DNA of 64,000 nucleotides. It comes from Rhynchonema sp. JSB1_4 (taxonomy: Eukaryota > Nematoda > Chromadorea > Monhysterida > Xyalidae). The stretch is taken from the NCBI GenBank assembly GCA_030248065.1, contig JASAMV010006270.1, positions 1-64,000 on the forward strand. Reading direction: 5' to 3'. The position numbers and the translations under genes are program-made. Positions 42,770 to 54,060 of the stretch are shown piece by piece (position 1 is the first letter of the stretch; each line of letters starts with the position of its first letter). The notes under the pieces were generated by a model, which was not told where the DNA came from, searched no databases, and saw only the letters and a program-made list of their open reading frames with translations.

Positions 42770-43995
42770 CATAAAACCATAGGGGTCCCGCTGTCCAGAA
42801 TTCAATCGGCGCCATCAACGACTGCATAAAAGCATAGGGGCCCCGCTGTCCAGAATTCAATCGGCGCCATCAACGACTGCATAAAACCATAGGGGTCCCG
42901 CTGTCCAGAATTCAATCGGCGCCATCAACAACAGCGCAAAACCATAGGGGTCCCGCTATCTAGAATTCAATCGGCGCCATCAACGACAGTGTAAAACCAT
43001 AGGGGTCCCGCTGTCCAGAATTCAATCGGCGCCATCAACAACAGTGCAAAACCATAGGGGTCCCGCTGTCCAGAATTCAATCGGCGCCATCAACAACAGT
43101 GCAAAACCATAGGGGTCCCGCTGTCCAGAATTCAAGCGGCGCCATCAACGACTGCATGAAACCATAGGGGTCCCGCTGTCCAGAATTCAATCGGCGCCAT
43201 CAACGACTGCATAAAAGCATAGGGGCCCCGCTGTCCAGAATTCAATCGGCGCCATCAACGACTGCATAAAACCATAGGGGTCCCGCTGTCCAGAATTCAA
43301 TCGGCGCCATCAACAACAGCGCAAAACCATAGGGGTCCCGCTATCTAGAATTCAATCGGCGCCATCAACGACAGTGTAAAACCATAGGGGTCCCGCTATC
43401 TAGAATTCAATCGGCGCCATCAACGACAGTGTAAAACCATAGGGGTCCCGCTGTCCAGAATTCAATCGGCGCCATCAACGACAGTGTAAAACCATAGGGC
43501 TCCCGCTGTCCAAAATTCAATCGGCACCGTCAGCGACTGCATAAAACCATAGGGGTCCCGCTGTCCAGAATTCAATCGGCGCCATCAACGACTGCATAAA
43601 ACCATTGGGGTCCCGCTGACCAGAATTCACGCGGCGCCATCAGCGACTGCATAAAACCATAGGGGTCCCGCTGTACAAAATTCGATCGGCGGCATCGACG
43701 ACTGCATAAAACCATAGGGGTCCCGCTGTCCAGAATTCAATCAGCGCCATTAGCAACTGCGCAAAGCCATGGGGGTCCCGCTGTCCAGAATTCAATCGGC
43801 GCTATCAACAACAGTGTAAAACCATAAAGGTCCCGCTGTCCAAAATTCAATCGGCGCCGTCAACGACTGCATAAAACAATGGGGTCCCGCTGTCCAGAAT
43901 TCAATCGGTGCTATCAACGACAATGTAAAACCATAGGAGTCCCGCCGTCCAGAATTTAATCGACGCCAAGAACGAGTGACGTAAAACAAAACCGC
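42770..43995. repeat. 55-bp satellite array, right block
   Basis: About 22 further units of the same satellite. A five-unit block is repeated (42770-43090 against 43140-43400, e.g. gcataaaagcataggggcccc). Units decay toward the right edge near 43990. Confidence 0.95.
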
Positions 43996-44517
43996 AGGGC
44001 TCCCGCGGTGCAGACTTGAAAGTTATCGAGCATTTCACCGTCAGCGCCAGACTCGTGGTCAAGCTTTGTAAGGTCGCCGTGCAAGTAGCCCACCCGGGCC
44101 TGACTGCGGCCAACCGGAAGCCCACCGGTCCGCTATGTTTTACACGCAAACTGTATTGGTCGCACAATGACTATATGAGAATCAATCCCCCTAATCTTCC
44201 TGCATTGACAAGGCGGATATCTGGCAATTTTTTTTCACATTAGACCAGGTTTTGACAAGGGCTTTGCATTCTTGTCAGCGAGAAGAATGCGAAACACACG
44301 TGTGCAGGAGATGGATTCTTATAGCCCATTTTAAATGCAATGAAAGTGAAGCAAACCAACTAGTAAAATCAAAAGTGGCGCGTTACCTAGGTCGTCGGGC
44401 CAACGGAACGCCGTGGTTCGTTCTAAAACATTAGTTTTTACCTTTCCATGCGGGAGGTCACTCTGGCGATTATTATAGGCGTTGGGATGCTAATAACGAG
44501 CCTCATGATCATCGAGA
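43996..44517. other. Unique sequence between satellite and LTR composite
   Basis: A partial arm of the fold-back element seen at 48070-48342 lies at 44152-44225 (ttggtcgcacaatgactat). A plus-strand frame at 44447-44584 begins with a membrane-helix-like stretch but runs into the LTR. No gene is supported. Confidence 0.4.
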
Positions 44518-44920
44518 TGTGGTCCTGCGAGCTCGTAAACAGGTCACATAAGCATAAAACACCAATGACGTTCCAAATATGCCAATAATATGGGGATTTC
44601 AATCACCAAACGAACCGACAGATTCTCCTGACGGCCGGATTATCTCCGATTATTCAATACACAAATAGGATTTCCGCGTTCCGACTTTCTCGTTAGGTTT
44701 TATTAGTAAGTAAAGTCACAAAGGCAGCGCAATCGCGCCCAACACAACCAAGGAACGACTCCAAACGAACTTCGAAAACCAACACTCGACGACTGAATTA
44801 TGAGGAAAAAGAAAGAAAGAGAATAGGTTAAGCGGAAGAACACAAGGGTATCATGTGGTACACCAGAACGAATGTGTAATATAAGGCATAATAGAGGTTA
44901 TAAGTTGTCACCAGTTCACA
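44518..44920 (-). repeat. LTR, copy 1 (minus orientation)
   Basis: Reads tgtgaactggtgacaac to ggaccaca on the minus strand, 403 bases. It includes an AATAAA in the middle (rc of ggttttatta) and is the 3' LTR of the composite. Confidence 0.8.
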
Positions 44921-45195
44921 CTCCCCGACGCTCAGCTTCGTTTGACCCCAAACGACAATGAAGCAAGGCAGTTTTTACGAGAAAAGACACAAAAATAGCA
45001 TAAAAACAAGGAATATATGGATTGAATGACAGGAAAACACAAACATAAATGCAGAAATAACGATGTTGAAATTGCTATGAAAGGCGCAGAAAAATGGTTA
45101 AGATACGGCATAGTTACGATAAAGTGATTATACTCCATTGCATCAATTGGCCGTTGATCATTTCATGTCAGTTGGACCATTGAATGATGTAGAAG

Positions 45196-45585
45196 TTGAT
45201 GAGTGGGCATGGTACGCTAGCTGATTTACACACAACATTGAGGGTTCAATGGCGAGACGTTCAAGCCATAAGTCTAATCAATGAACTTCACATAGCACGT
45301 ACCACGCCAGGAAAAGGTGACGAATTTGCTACGTACGCTCGACGCACGTTCACCGTAGCAAATCAACATTCGAACACATTTACGTTCGTTGAAATTGATG
45401 AAAATCCAAGTCGAAACAAAAGTCACTTCAAACAAAACAAAGATGAACTCCATGGCGCAACAAACGACACAATACACGTAGAGATGAAGAGCTTCTCGAT
45501 TGCTCTCAACGTTGACGATACAAGAGACATACCAAATGGACAAGACGATACGTTGATAACGATTCGAAACGAAAAACTTCCTTAA
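45196..45585 (+). CDS. Open frame in the left palindrome arm, no recognised family
   Basis: A frame of 129 codons rich in Asp, Thr, Asn (e.g. FVEIDENPSRNKSHFKQNKD). The inverted arm at 47577-47700 keeps only its beginning, because about 490 bases are missing there at a gca microhomology. It may be a captured host exon or chance. Confidence 0.25.
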   Translation: MMSGHGTLADLHTTLRVQWRDVQAISLINELHIARTTPGKGDEFATYARRTFTVANQHSNTFTFVEIDENPSRNKSHFKQNKDELHGATNDTIHVEMKSFSIALNVDDTRDIPNGQDDTLITIRNEKLP

Positions 45586-46318
45586 CACTCGTTAGTTGAT
45601 TATTCCAATCCTCGATAACGACAAGAAAACAAACACAAAACGATGTGACGATGTCCTCAATGACACAAAGACGATGAGTTTGACGTTTACGCTTCGACAT
45701 TTTCAATTCGCTTTAGTTCTGCTTGATGATTCCGGTAACTCACTCCACTCTCCCCTCCATACCAACAAAATATCGCCGACCCCGGCGATGCATAGAAGAA
45801 ACCAACGACATTGCAGAAACACGTTGCAGTTGCAAAGAAACGGCGCTAACTTGAGGATGATCCGAATGACAACAAACAAGTAGTACCAGTACAAATAGCA
45901 TATACTGTAGGTGAATGTTGGCCGACACCCACACAAGAATACACCATCTACCAGTCACCACTCTACTTGACAGTTGAACACTCATATACCTCCGCCGTTA
46001 ACATTGATAGTTCGTCGAAGTCTCAAATGATGTTAGGGATCCCACTTCGTCAAACCATGCGAAGCAACATACACAACGTGCACTCCGAACGTCCATATTA
46101 CAAAACCAATTACACAATTGTGGAGCGATGAAGGCATTGCAAGCCTGTTTATCAGATGACACATCATCGATCTGCCAAACAACAAAGAAGAGAGTCGTCC
46201 ATTTTTGAACTACATTACAAAACTCTTACAATTCCATGTCGCTTGAACCATCAGAAAACGTCGTCTGTCATCATCCAATGTCATTGTAAAACTTGTCACT
46301 CGTTGCCGCAGTTACAGA

Positions 46319-47096
46319 AAACATCATCCGTTGCTTCGCCATCTGAATCCAACAAGTCGACAAAACGATCAAAGAAGAAGAAGGCTACTCGCAACGTGAA
46401 TTCGGCCGACGTCTTCGAGTCTGATTGTTCTGATGAACCGGAGTTCAACAAATCGGTTATCAAACGTCGCAAACCGAAACGTGATAAACCTGTTTTCATC
46501 TCGTGTGCGCCATTGATCACTGATTTTCGCCTGTCGTTGCTGTTTTTGGTTGGTTTAAAATTTCTCTGGTAGGTTTTGTCGTTTGTTCATTCATGATTAT
46601 CATTGTGTTACGTACACTCGTTTATTTTTCAGGTGCTTTCCGGATCTCGTTGTAGGTCTTTGCGTGAGCTTGCAAATAAAATTTGAATTTGAATTTGAAT
46701 AAACGAAAGTCCAATACCGACAGAACTGCGAGTTCAGGACTGGATATGATTGCTGATGAGACCAAACAAGTTCAATTGCTCGCAGAGAGCAAGAGCAATT
46801 CGCCAATTTGTGAGAAGCGTGTGAATAGCAGGGCCTGTGGTGACCGCACTACTACTATGGCTGAGAAACAAAAGTCTGTGGCTGAACGAGATCGACGCGC
46901 GAAAATGTGTTGTGATCAGCGCGACAAGGAGCCACCCGATCAGTAGCGACGAACTGCGAAAGAAATTTGTACATAGTAGGTATATCGTTATCGCTTTCAA
47001 CTAACCAAGTGGATATTCATCGAGTTATCGTTCTTGTGCTGTTTGTTTGGTTACTCTTCTTCATTCAACGTGGATATTGTGAGTTCGGCATGTTTC
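46319..47096 (+). other. Loop of the left palindrome
   Basis: The 780-base unpaired centre holds two frames: one with a Ser/Lys-rich run (46156-46572, ADVFESDCSDEPEFNKSVIK) and one at 46683-46946 rich in charged residues. An AATAAA precedes a gaatttgaatttgaat run at 46674-46698. No family was recognised. Confidence 0.35.
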
Positions 47097-47999
47097 CCGT
47101 AACTACAGCAACGAGTGACATGTTTTACAATGACATTGGATGATGACAGACGACGTTTTCTGATGGTTCAAGCGACTTGGAATTGTAAGAATTTTGTAAT
47201 GTAGTTCAAAAGTGGACGACTCTCATCTTTGTTGTTTGACAGATCGATGATGTGTCATCTGATAAACAGGCTTGCAATGGCTTCATTGTTCCACAATTGT
47301 GTAATTGGTTTCGTAATATCGACTTTCGGAGTGCACGTTGTGTATGTTGCTTTGCATGGTTTGACGAAGTGGGATCCCTAACATCATTTGAGACTTCTAC
47401 GAACTATCAATGTTAACGGCGGAGGTACATGAGTGTTCAACTGTCAAGCAGAGTGGTGACTGGTAGATGGTGTATCCTTGTGTGGGTGTCGGCCAACATT
47501 CACCTATATGCTATTTGTACTGGTACTATTTGTTTGTTGTCATTCGGATCATCCTCAAGTTAACGCCGTTTCTTTGCGTCGAGCGTACGTAGCAAATTCG
47601 TCACCTTTTCCTGGCATGGTACGTGCTCGGTGAAGTTCATTGATTAGACTTATGGCTTGAACGTCTCGCCATTGAACCCTCAATGTTGTGTGTAAATCAG
47701 CTAGCGTACCATGCCCACTCATCTACTTCTACATCATTCAGTGGTCCAAATGACAAGAAATGATCAATGGCCAATTGATGCAATGAGTATAAACACTTTA
47801 TCGTAACTCTGCCGTATCTTATCCATTTTTCTGCGCCTTTCGTTGCAATTTCAACATCGTTATTTCTGCATTTATGTTTGTGTTTTTGTATCATTCAATC
47901 CATATATTCCTTGTTTTTATGCTATTTTTTGTGTCTTTTCTCGTAAAACTGCCTTACTTCATTGTCGTTTGGGGTCAAACGAAGCTGAGCGTCGGGGAG

Positions 48000-48674
48000 T
48001 GTGAACTGGAGACAACATATTAACTCTATTATGCCTTATATCACACATTCATTCTGGTGTACCACATGATATTGGTCGCACAATGACTATATAAGAATCC
48101 ATCCAATAATTTTCCTGAATGGTAAGGCACGTCTCGCTGCAGATCACAAGCGTTCTATTTATATTTTTCCAAAACATTTCTGGCGATATTACAGTGAAGC
48201 TGTTTGAACACAGTGAGCGTGATATCGGCAGAAATGTTTTGGAAAAAATATAAATAGAACGCTTGTGATCTGCAGCGAGACGTGCCTTACCATTCAGGAA
48301 AATTTTCGAATGGATTCTTATATAGTCGTTGTGCAACCAATACCCTTGTGTTCCTCCACTTAACCTATTCTCTTTCTTTCTTTTTCCTCATAATTGAGGT
48401 CGTCCAGTGTTGGTTTTCGGAGTTCGTTTGGAGTTGTTCCTTAGTTGTGTTGGGCGCGATTGCGCTGCTTTTGTGACTTTACTTACTAATAAAACCTAAC
48501 GAGAAAGTCGGAACTCGGAAATCCTATTTGTTTTTTGAATAATCGGAGATAATCCGGCCGTCAGGAGAATCTGTTGGTTCGTTTGGCGATTGAAATCCCC
48601 ATATTATTGGCATATTTGGAACGCTATTGGTGTTTTATGCTCATGTGACCTGTTTACGAGCTCTCAGGACCACA
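48000..48674 (+). repeat. LTR, copy 2 (inverted), with fold-back insertion
   Basis: Same LTR in plus orientation, tgtgaactgg to ggaccaca. At about 48070-48342 it is interrupted by a palindromic element with arms of about 125 bases (ttggtcgcacaatgac; tgcagatcacaagcg). It is followed by tttggttggtcgaag, a candidate primer-binding region that also follows copy 3. Confidence 0.8.
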
Positions 48675-49105
48675 TTTGGTTGGTCGAAGTTGGTCGAAAT
48701 TCGCGAAACGAAAAATCACAAAATATCGTCAAAATCGCACTTTTCCGAATTTTTGCAGAAGTCGTAGACAGGTCGATACAGACTTTTGTTCGGCGAATCA
48801 GGTATCGTTGCAGTTCTTGTCGGTCGCTCCAACTTTTGATCACAATATCAGGCGATTACAGTACAACACGAATCGATCAGAACCTTCAAAAATGACGCAA
48901 AATCGCACTTTTTGACACTCAACAATTTTTATTTCGCTCAAATCGCCTTTATTCGCGCTGAAATACCGCTGAATAGATGACAGACGTTGAGAAGAACGAT
49001 GCTCACCACAAACGAAATGACGGTTGACGTTGATGTTAATTAAAAGAAAGTGAAATCCAAGAAATTCCGAAAAATTGTGAACTCTGAACCGCCACACCAA
49101 ACGTA

Positions 49106-49188
49106 TGCTCCCGGAAGGACTCGAACCTCCGACCTCCCAGCCACCAGGCCTGGACAGCCAGTTGCTCTACCAACTGAGCTACGGGAAC
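49106..49188 (-). tRNA. tRNA-like gene in LTR composite, copy 1
   Basis: The acceptor gttcccg/cgggagc pairs fully. D arm gctcagttggtagagc and T arm ggaggttcgagtcctt match Pol III boxes A and B. The body resembles a normal tRNA up to the anticodon stem (actggctgt), but the expected closing strand is replaced by ccaggcctggtggctggg, so no seven-base anticodon loop forms. It is 83 bases long. tRNA-derived; decoding function is doubtful. Confidence 0.65.
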
Positions 49189-49642
49189 GCGGTCTGGCTG
49201 CGGCTCAAAGTTGCACTTATACCCATGCAACCGTGCAGACACACACTGCTTTGCACGCCACACGCTACACGTTGCGCTGGCTAGCAGACTTCCAGTCCAC
49301 ACATCCTCCCATTCACGGAAGGTTTGACCTCAAACCTGCGGGTTTCCACCCGTCTTTTCTCCGAACCAGCGCTCTCAGTCGTGTCCCGCCACACGCAGGC
49401 ACTTGCGACCCAACCCTGAATACGGCAGGATTGTCGCTGCGCACTTCCCTTTCCACAGGCAAGCACTCGCGGGCTTTGACCCACAAGGGGCTAACCGCTC
49501 GCACCTCGTGTCCCACACGATAGCGCCACCTCCCTCTTTCAGAAGGTCTGACCCCAGACCGGCTCCTTGGCCGTGACTGCGGGTTGGTTCATCTCAACTT
49601 GGGCTCACCAATTGTGAACTCTGAACCGCCACACCAAACGTA

Positions 49643-49725
49643 TGCTCCCGGAAGGACTCGAACCTCCGACCTCCCAGCCACCAGGCCTGGACAGCCAGTT
49701 GCTCTACCAACTGAGCTACGGGAAC
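49643..49725 (-). tRNA. tRNA-like gene in LTR composite, copy 2
   Basis: Identical by eye to copy 1. It sits in a direct repeat of about 225 bases (49076-49300 and 49613-49838) that runs from gtgaactctgaaccgcc to cttccagtccac. It lies in the loop of the right palindrome, so it has no inverted partner of its own. Confidence 0.65.
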
Positions 49726-49838
49726 GCGGTCTGGCTGCGGCTCAAAGTTGCACTTATACCCATGCAACCGTGCAGACACACACTGCTTTGCACGCCACAC
49801 GCTACACGTTGCGCTGGCTAGCAGACTTCCAGTCCACA

Positions 49839-51106
49839 AAATTTCAATTTTTCTCGAAATCCGTCCAAATCGTTTCGATCCTTTTGCAAATGCACTCAGA
49901 AGAATAAGAAACTGAAGATCTCCAATCGACAAAGCAACACAAGCACAGGAACCAGTAGATCAGGTCAAAAAGACGCAAATGAAAAGTTGACTTTTGTCGA
50001 AATTCAGAACGAGGTCGAAATCAGTCGATGTTGTACGTTGCGCGTCGAGTCGAATACCAGATTGTAGAGCGTCTCACGCTGGTTCTTTTGATGTGTCACT
50101 CGTCCGTCCAGACCACTTTACACGAGACAAAACAAAAATCAAAAAATTATCGATCACGGGTAAATTCTACCCCAACGAACAAAAAAACAATTTTTATTTT
50201 ATATCAAATCACGTTGATCGGCACTGAAGTCGTGTTTTATGCGCAGTACTTGTTGTCAGCTACGATGTGGAATTGAATTGAAGAAGTTAACAGTTGATGC
50301 CGAAAAGAATGGACGCGTTGAAGGTCATAAAATATCCAAAAATCGTTAAAAAACGGTCTCACAACAAACAGATCAGCTGATGTTTCAAAAGTGCCAATAT
50401 CGTGTCGCCGTCGATTGTAGCAGTTGCAGCAGTGTCCAACCGTTGTGTTGATGCCGAAATCCAATCTCGTTCGATTCACCAAACACAAAAACAATCAACT
50501 CCAAAAATCGTCAAAATTACTTTTCACTCCACTTTCGCACTTCGTCGGCCAAAATCTATGTCAAAAAATCAGCGAAAAAAATGGCCAGGGGTCTGCCTTG
50601 GAAAAATGGGCAGAGTTCTGTCGAAAACTGGTTAATAGACCACCGGGAACACGATGCAACTCTCCAAACTCGACCCCCAGACAATCGTCACTTTTCGGCC
50701 CAGACGGACGTTCGATGCGATGTTTGTCGTTTTTCGACGTGTTGGCTGATGAAGCGATGATTTGTTGCGCTGATTTGAAGACGTCGAAGGTACCAGCACT
50801 CTAACAGCTCCCCTTACACTGCACGCGACCTAGACCTGCGGCGGTTTCGGTCCTTTTGTGCCTCACACAGGACCAGCTGTTAGAGCTGGCGTTGCTGCGG
50901 TTGAAGATGACGGTCGTAGCAGTTGCCGTAGACGCTGTCGCGGTTGTCGCGGTGCTCGTTGCTTCGGTTGGCTCACCTCGGACGGTCGAAATCTCAAACG
51001 AAAAACAAGTTTTAGGTTGATGAAAATTGCAAAAATCCCCAAAATAGCCCCCAAACTCTACAAAATCTGCTCCTTTAAGGTCGAAGGTCGCGATGGCAAG
51101 CCCAAC
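49839..51106. other. Loop of the right palindrome
   Basis: Mostly unique sequence without a recognised domain. Frames up to 126 codons exist on both strands but lack motifs. A gt-rich cgg repeat lies near 50910-50960. Confidence 0.4.
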
Positions 51107-51395
51107 AAAGCCCGCGAGTGCTTGCCTGTGGAAAGGGAAGTGCGCAGCGACAATCCTGCCGTATTCAGGGTTGGGTCGCAAGTGCCTGCGTGTGGCGGGA
51201 CACGACTGAGAGCGCTGGTTCGGAGAAAAGACGGGTGGAAACCCGCAGGTTTGAGGTCAAACCTTCCGTGAATGGGAGGATGTGTGGACTGGAAGTCTGC
51301 TAGCCAGCGCAACGTGTAGCGTGTGGCGTGCAAAGCAGTGTGTGTCTGCACGGTTGCATGGGTATAAGTGCAACTTTGAGCCGCAGCCAGACCGC

Positions 51396-51478
51396 GTTCC
51401 CGTAGCTCAGTTGGTAGAGCAACTGGCTGTCCAGGCCTGGTGGCTGGGAGGTCGGAGGTTCGAGTCCTTCCGGGAGCA
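51396..51478 (+). tRNA. tRNA-like gene in LTR composite, copy 3
   Basis: Inverted counterpart of copy 1 in the opposite palindrome arm. The same 83-base sequence with the same aberrant anticodon region, showing that the change predates the palindrome. Confidence 0.65.
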
Positions 51479-51909
51479 TACGTTTGGTGTGGCGGTTCAG
51501 AGTTCACAATTTTTCGGAATTTCTTGGATTTCACTTTCTTTTAATTAACATCAACGTCAACCGTCATTTCGTTTGTGGTGAGCATCGTTCTTCTCAACGT
51601 CTGTCATCTATTCAGCGGTATTTCAGCGCGAATAAAGGCGATTTGAGCGAAATAAAAATTGTTGAGTGTCAAAAAGTGCGATTTTGCGTCATTTTTGAAG
51701 GTTCTGATCGATTCGTGTTGTACTGTAATCGCCTGATATTGTGATCAAAAGTTGGAGCGACCGACAAGAACTGCAACGATACCTGATTCGCCGAACAAAA
51801 GTCTGTATCGACCTGTCTACGACTTCTGCAAAAATTCGGAAAAGTGCGATTTTGACGATATTTTGTGATTTTTCGTTTCGCGAATTTCGACCAACTTCGA
51901 CCAACCAAA

Positions 51910-52310
51910 TGTGGTCCTGAGAGCTCGTAAACAGGTCACATAAGCACAAATCACCAATAGCGTTCCAAATATGCCAATAATATGGGGATTTCAATCGCCA
52001 AACGAACCGACAGATTCTCCTGACGGCCGGATTTTCTCCGATTATTCAACACACAAACAGGATTTCCGCGTTCCGTCTTTCTCGTTAGGTTTTATTGGTA
52101 AGTAAAATCACAAAGGCAGCGCAATCGCGCCCAACACAACTAAGGAACAACTCCAAACGAACTCCGAAAACCAACACTCGACGACTGAATTATTGGAAAA
52201 AGAAAGAAAGAGAATAGGTTAAGTGGAGGAACACAAGGGTATCATGTGGTACACCAGAATGAATGTGTAATATAAGGCATAATAGAGTTAATATGTTGTC
52301 ACCAGTTCAC
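51910..52310 (-). repeat. LTR, copy 3 (minus orientation)
   Basis: 401 bases, tgtgaactgg to ggaccaca on the minus strand; the 5' LTR of the composite. The next minus-strand bases are tttggttggtcgaag. Its outer edge interrupts the envelope-like reading frame at 52311. Confidence 0.8.
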
Positions 52311-53014
52311 ACAGAGGTACTGGTGAAATTCCGCCATCACCGCAGCCTCATCGGAACTGACCAGTACAGCACCACTCAATTCAACAGGGAGCACACCGGA
52401 CCCACGCAAAAACAATTCTTCCAGCGCCAAGTCAGTACACGAACACACGATTTGACTCTCACGAGGATCACACGTACACGTATTGATGGACAGAAAACAC
52501 TCAAATTTCATGGCGTGCTCGTTCGTGGTGCATTGCAGGTTTCCGACAGTCCCCGACACAGGCGAACCGCCAACGCTCGCCGTTTGGACCAAAGCAACCC
52601 GATTTCCGTCTGAGATGAATTTCGAATCGAGAAACGGCATTTGCGGTGCCGTGACCGATGCAATCACGAACTCAATATGGTTCCATACTGTTGGTGTTAC
52701 CGGATCCAACGTCAGGGTTTTCTCTTGTTTCTCATTCGACTGCAAATGTGTCCCGTGAATTCCAATCACGTACGACCACTCCAAACACGAAAACACTTCG
52801 AAAACTATGTCACTGGTGGGCATTGCCGAGACACGATAGTACAAGCATGCCGAACTGCAGATTAGACAACCCTGCACCCAACAGCCAGGCGCATTTCTGC
52901 AGTAAGTAAAACCAGGATATTTATGCAAATGCTTCAGTTCATCAATGGCCGTCGTTGTCGTCGTATCGATGCATTTGGTGCCAACACATGAGCCCGCATT
53001 TGGACACCTCAGTA
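52311..53014 (-). pseudogene. Envelope-like (phlebovirus G2-type fusion protein) fragment, main part
   Basis: A cysteine-rich minus-strand frame of about 235 codons. Recognisable points are the Cys cluster around CWVQGCLICSSACLYYR, then a beta-rich stretch and a second cluster (CTCDPRESQIVCSC). This pattern matches the class II fusion glycoprotein domain found in envelope genes of nematode BEL/Pao elements. It is interrupted on the low side by LTR copy 3 and on the high side by a hAT element (53015). The frame runs to a stop only by entering LTR sequence. It is a broken relic; no functional protein is encoded here. Confidence 0.7.
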
Positions 53015-53679
53015 CAGGGTTGGGCAAAAAAAATTAAAAAATTTTTTTTTTGAAAAAGGTTTTTGAAAAAAATTTTTTTTGAAAAAAATTTTTTTTAAAT
53101 TTTTCGGGGGAACAAAATGTTCTAAAACGTCCAAAAAATGGCCTTTTTGGGGGTTATTTTTTGTCATTTTTTCTCAAGGGTCGAAAAATTTTCTTCACAA
53201 AATCACTTTTGGGCATGTATTTGGTATCTAAGATGCCCCAAATGATGTTATTATACCTTCCCGTGATACATGAGACACAGTATGCATGTACTTACATGGT
53301 ACTTTGATGTCATACCCCATCGGGTCGGTCATATACGACTGATTCAGCGACCCGACAAGTATTTCTGCAGCTTATATTCTCAATTCTGTATGGTTTATGA
53401 GTGAATCTTGCTTATTCGACCACAAACTGTTGTGTCTGATAACACAGAGCAGCAATCATAGGTCCATAACAAGCTGTTAGATCGCATCGAAATGGCGTAA
53501 ACACCCTTCATAAGTGATGCAAACCAAGTCACAAAAGTGACTTGTCAATTAAAGTTGCATTTTTTCGCGATTTTGCGCGTTTTTTAGGCAAATTTGGTAA
53601 AATTTCCCCGAATCTGAGACTTTTAAAAAGAAATTTTTTTAAAAAAAACTTGTTTAAGAAAATTTTTTTTCCAACCCTG
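53015..53679. mobile_element. hAT-type family B element, TSD split by the BEL insertion
   Basis: Starts cagggttgggcaaaa and ends ccaaccctg. The left TSD cctcagta (53007-53014) has its partner at 58555-58562, on the far side of the BEL element that inserted one base past this element's right end. The order of insertion is thus envelope fragment, then hAT, then BEL. Confidence 0.88.
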
Positions 53680-54060
53680 CTGTAGTGACGAATCCCCATG
53701 TGGCCTTGGAATGCAAAGCAGTGTAACGTGACTTTACTAAATATCACATGATTCATTGTATTTTGTCTACACACATTCTATCAGCTTATTTCCTGTGTGC
53801 TTGTGCTTGTGAGCTTCAGAGTTGGTAACGTGGTTTATGTGTGCCTTTGGAATAAAGTGTGTTATGAAGCAAAGACAGTTTCACATTATCTGGCATCCAT
53901 ACGTCGTGAAACTGTGAGACGCCGCCCGTGAAAATTTGAGACCGGTGTCTATGTGCATCTTTACGCTGAACGTTACTTTTCGGCCCCAACTACTAAAGTG
54001 AAATTGTGAAAAATTGTGAAATTTGACTGGAAATTATTGCGAATTTCGACGATTTCGACA

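Larger units (their letters stand above)
44518..52310 (-). mobile_element. Non-autonomous LTR element containing an inverted third LTR (double palindrome)
   Basis: In minus orientation the outer LTRs are 52310-51910 and 44920-44518. A third LTR in opposite orientation lies at 48000-48674. Between LTRs, 44921-46318 is inverted at 47097-47999 (with a 490-base difference at about 45350-45838), and 48675-49476 is inverted at 51107-51909. Purine tracts precede the U3 ends at 44921 and 47999 (gtcggggag). No gag or pol domain was recognised. Outer flanks show no exact TSD; the closest match is ctct/ctcg. Confidence 0.75.

Noticed and set aside
37913..43995. CRISPR-like regular repeats
   Set aside because: Contiguous head-to-tail units without unique spacers, in a eukaryotic genome: a satellite.
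44447..44584. 46-codon frame with a membrane-helix-like start
   Set aside because: It runs into LTR sequence, has no partner exon, and could equally be chance.
49050..49523. 157-codon frame repeated at 51058-51534
   Set aside because: It translates the complement of the tRNA-like cassette and palindrome arm; no protein family fits.
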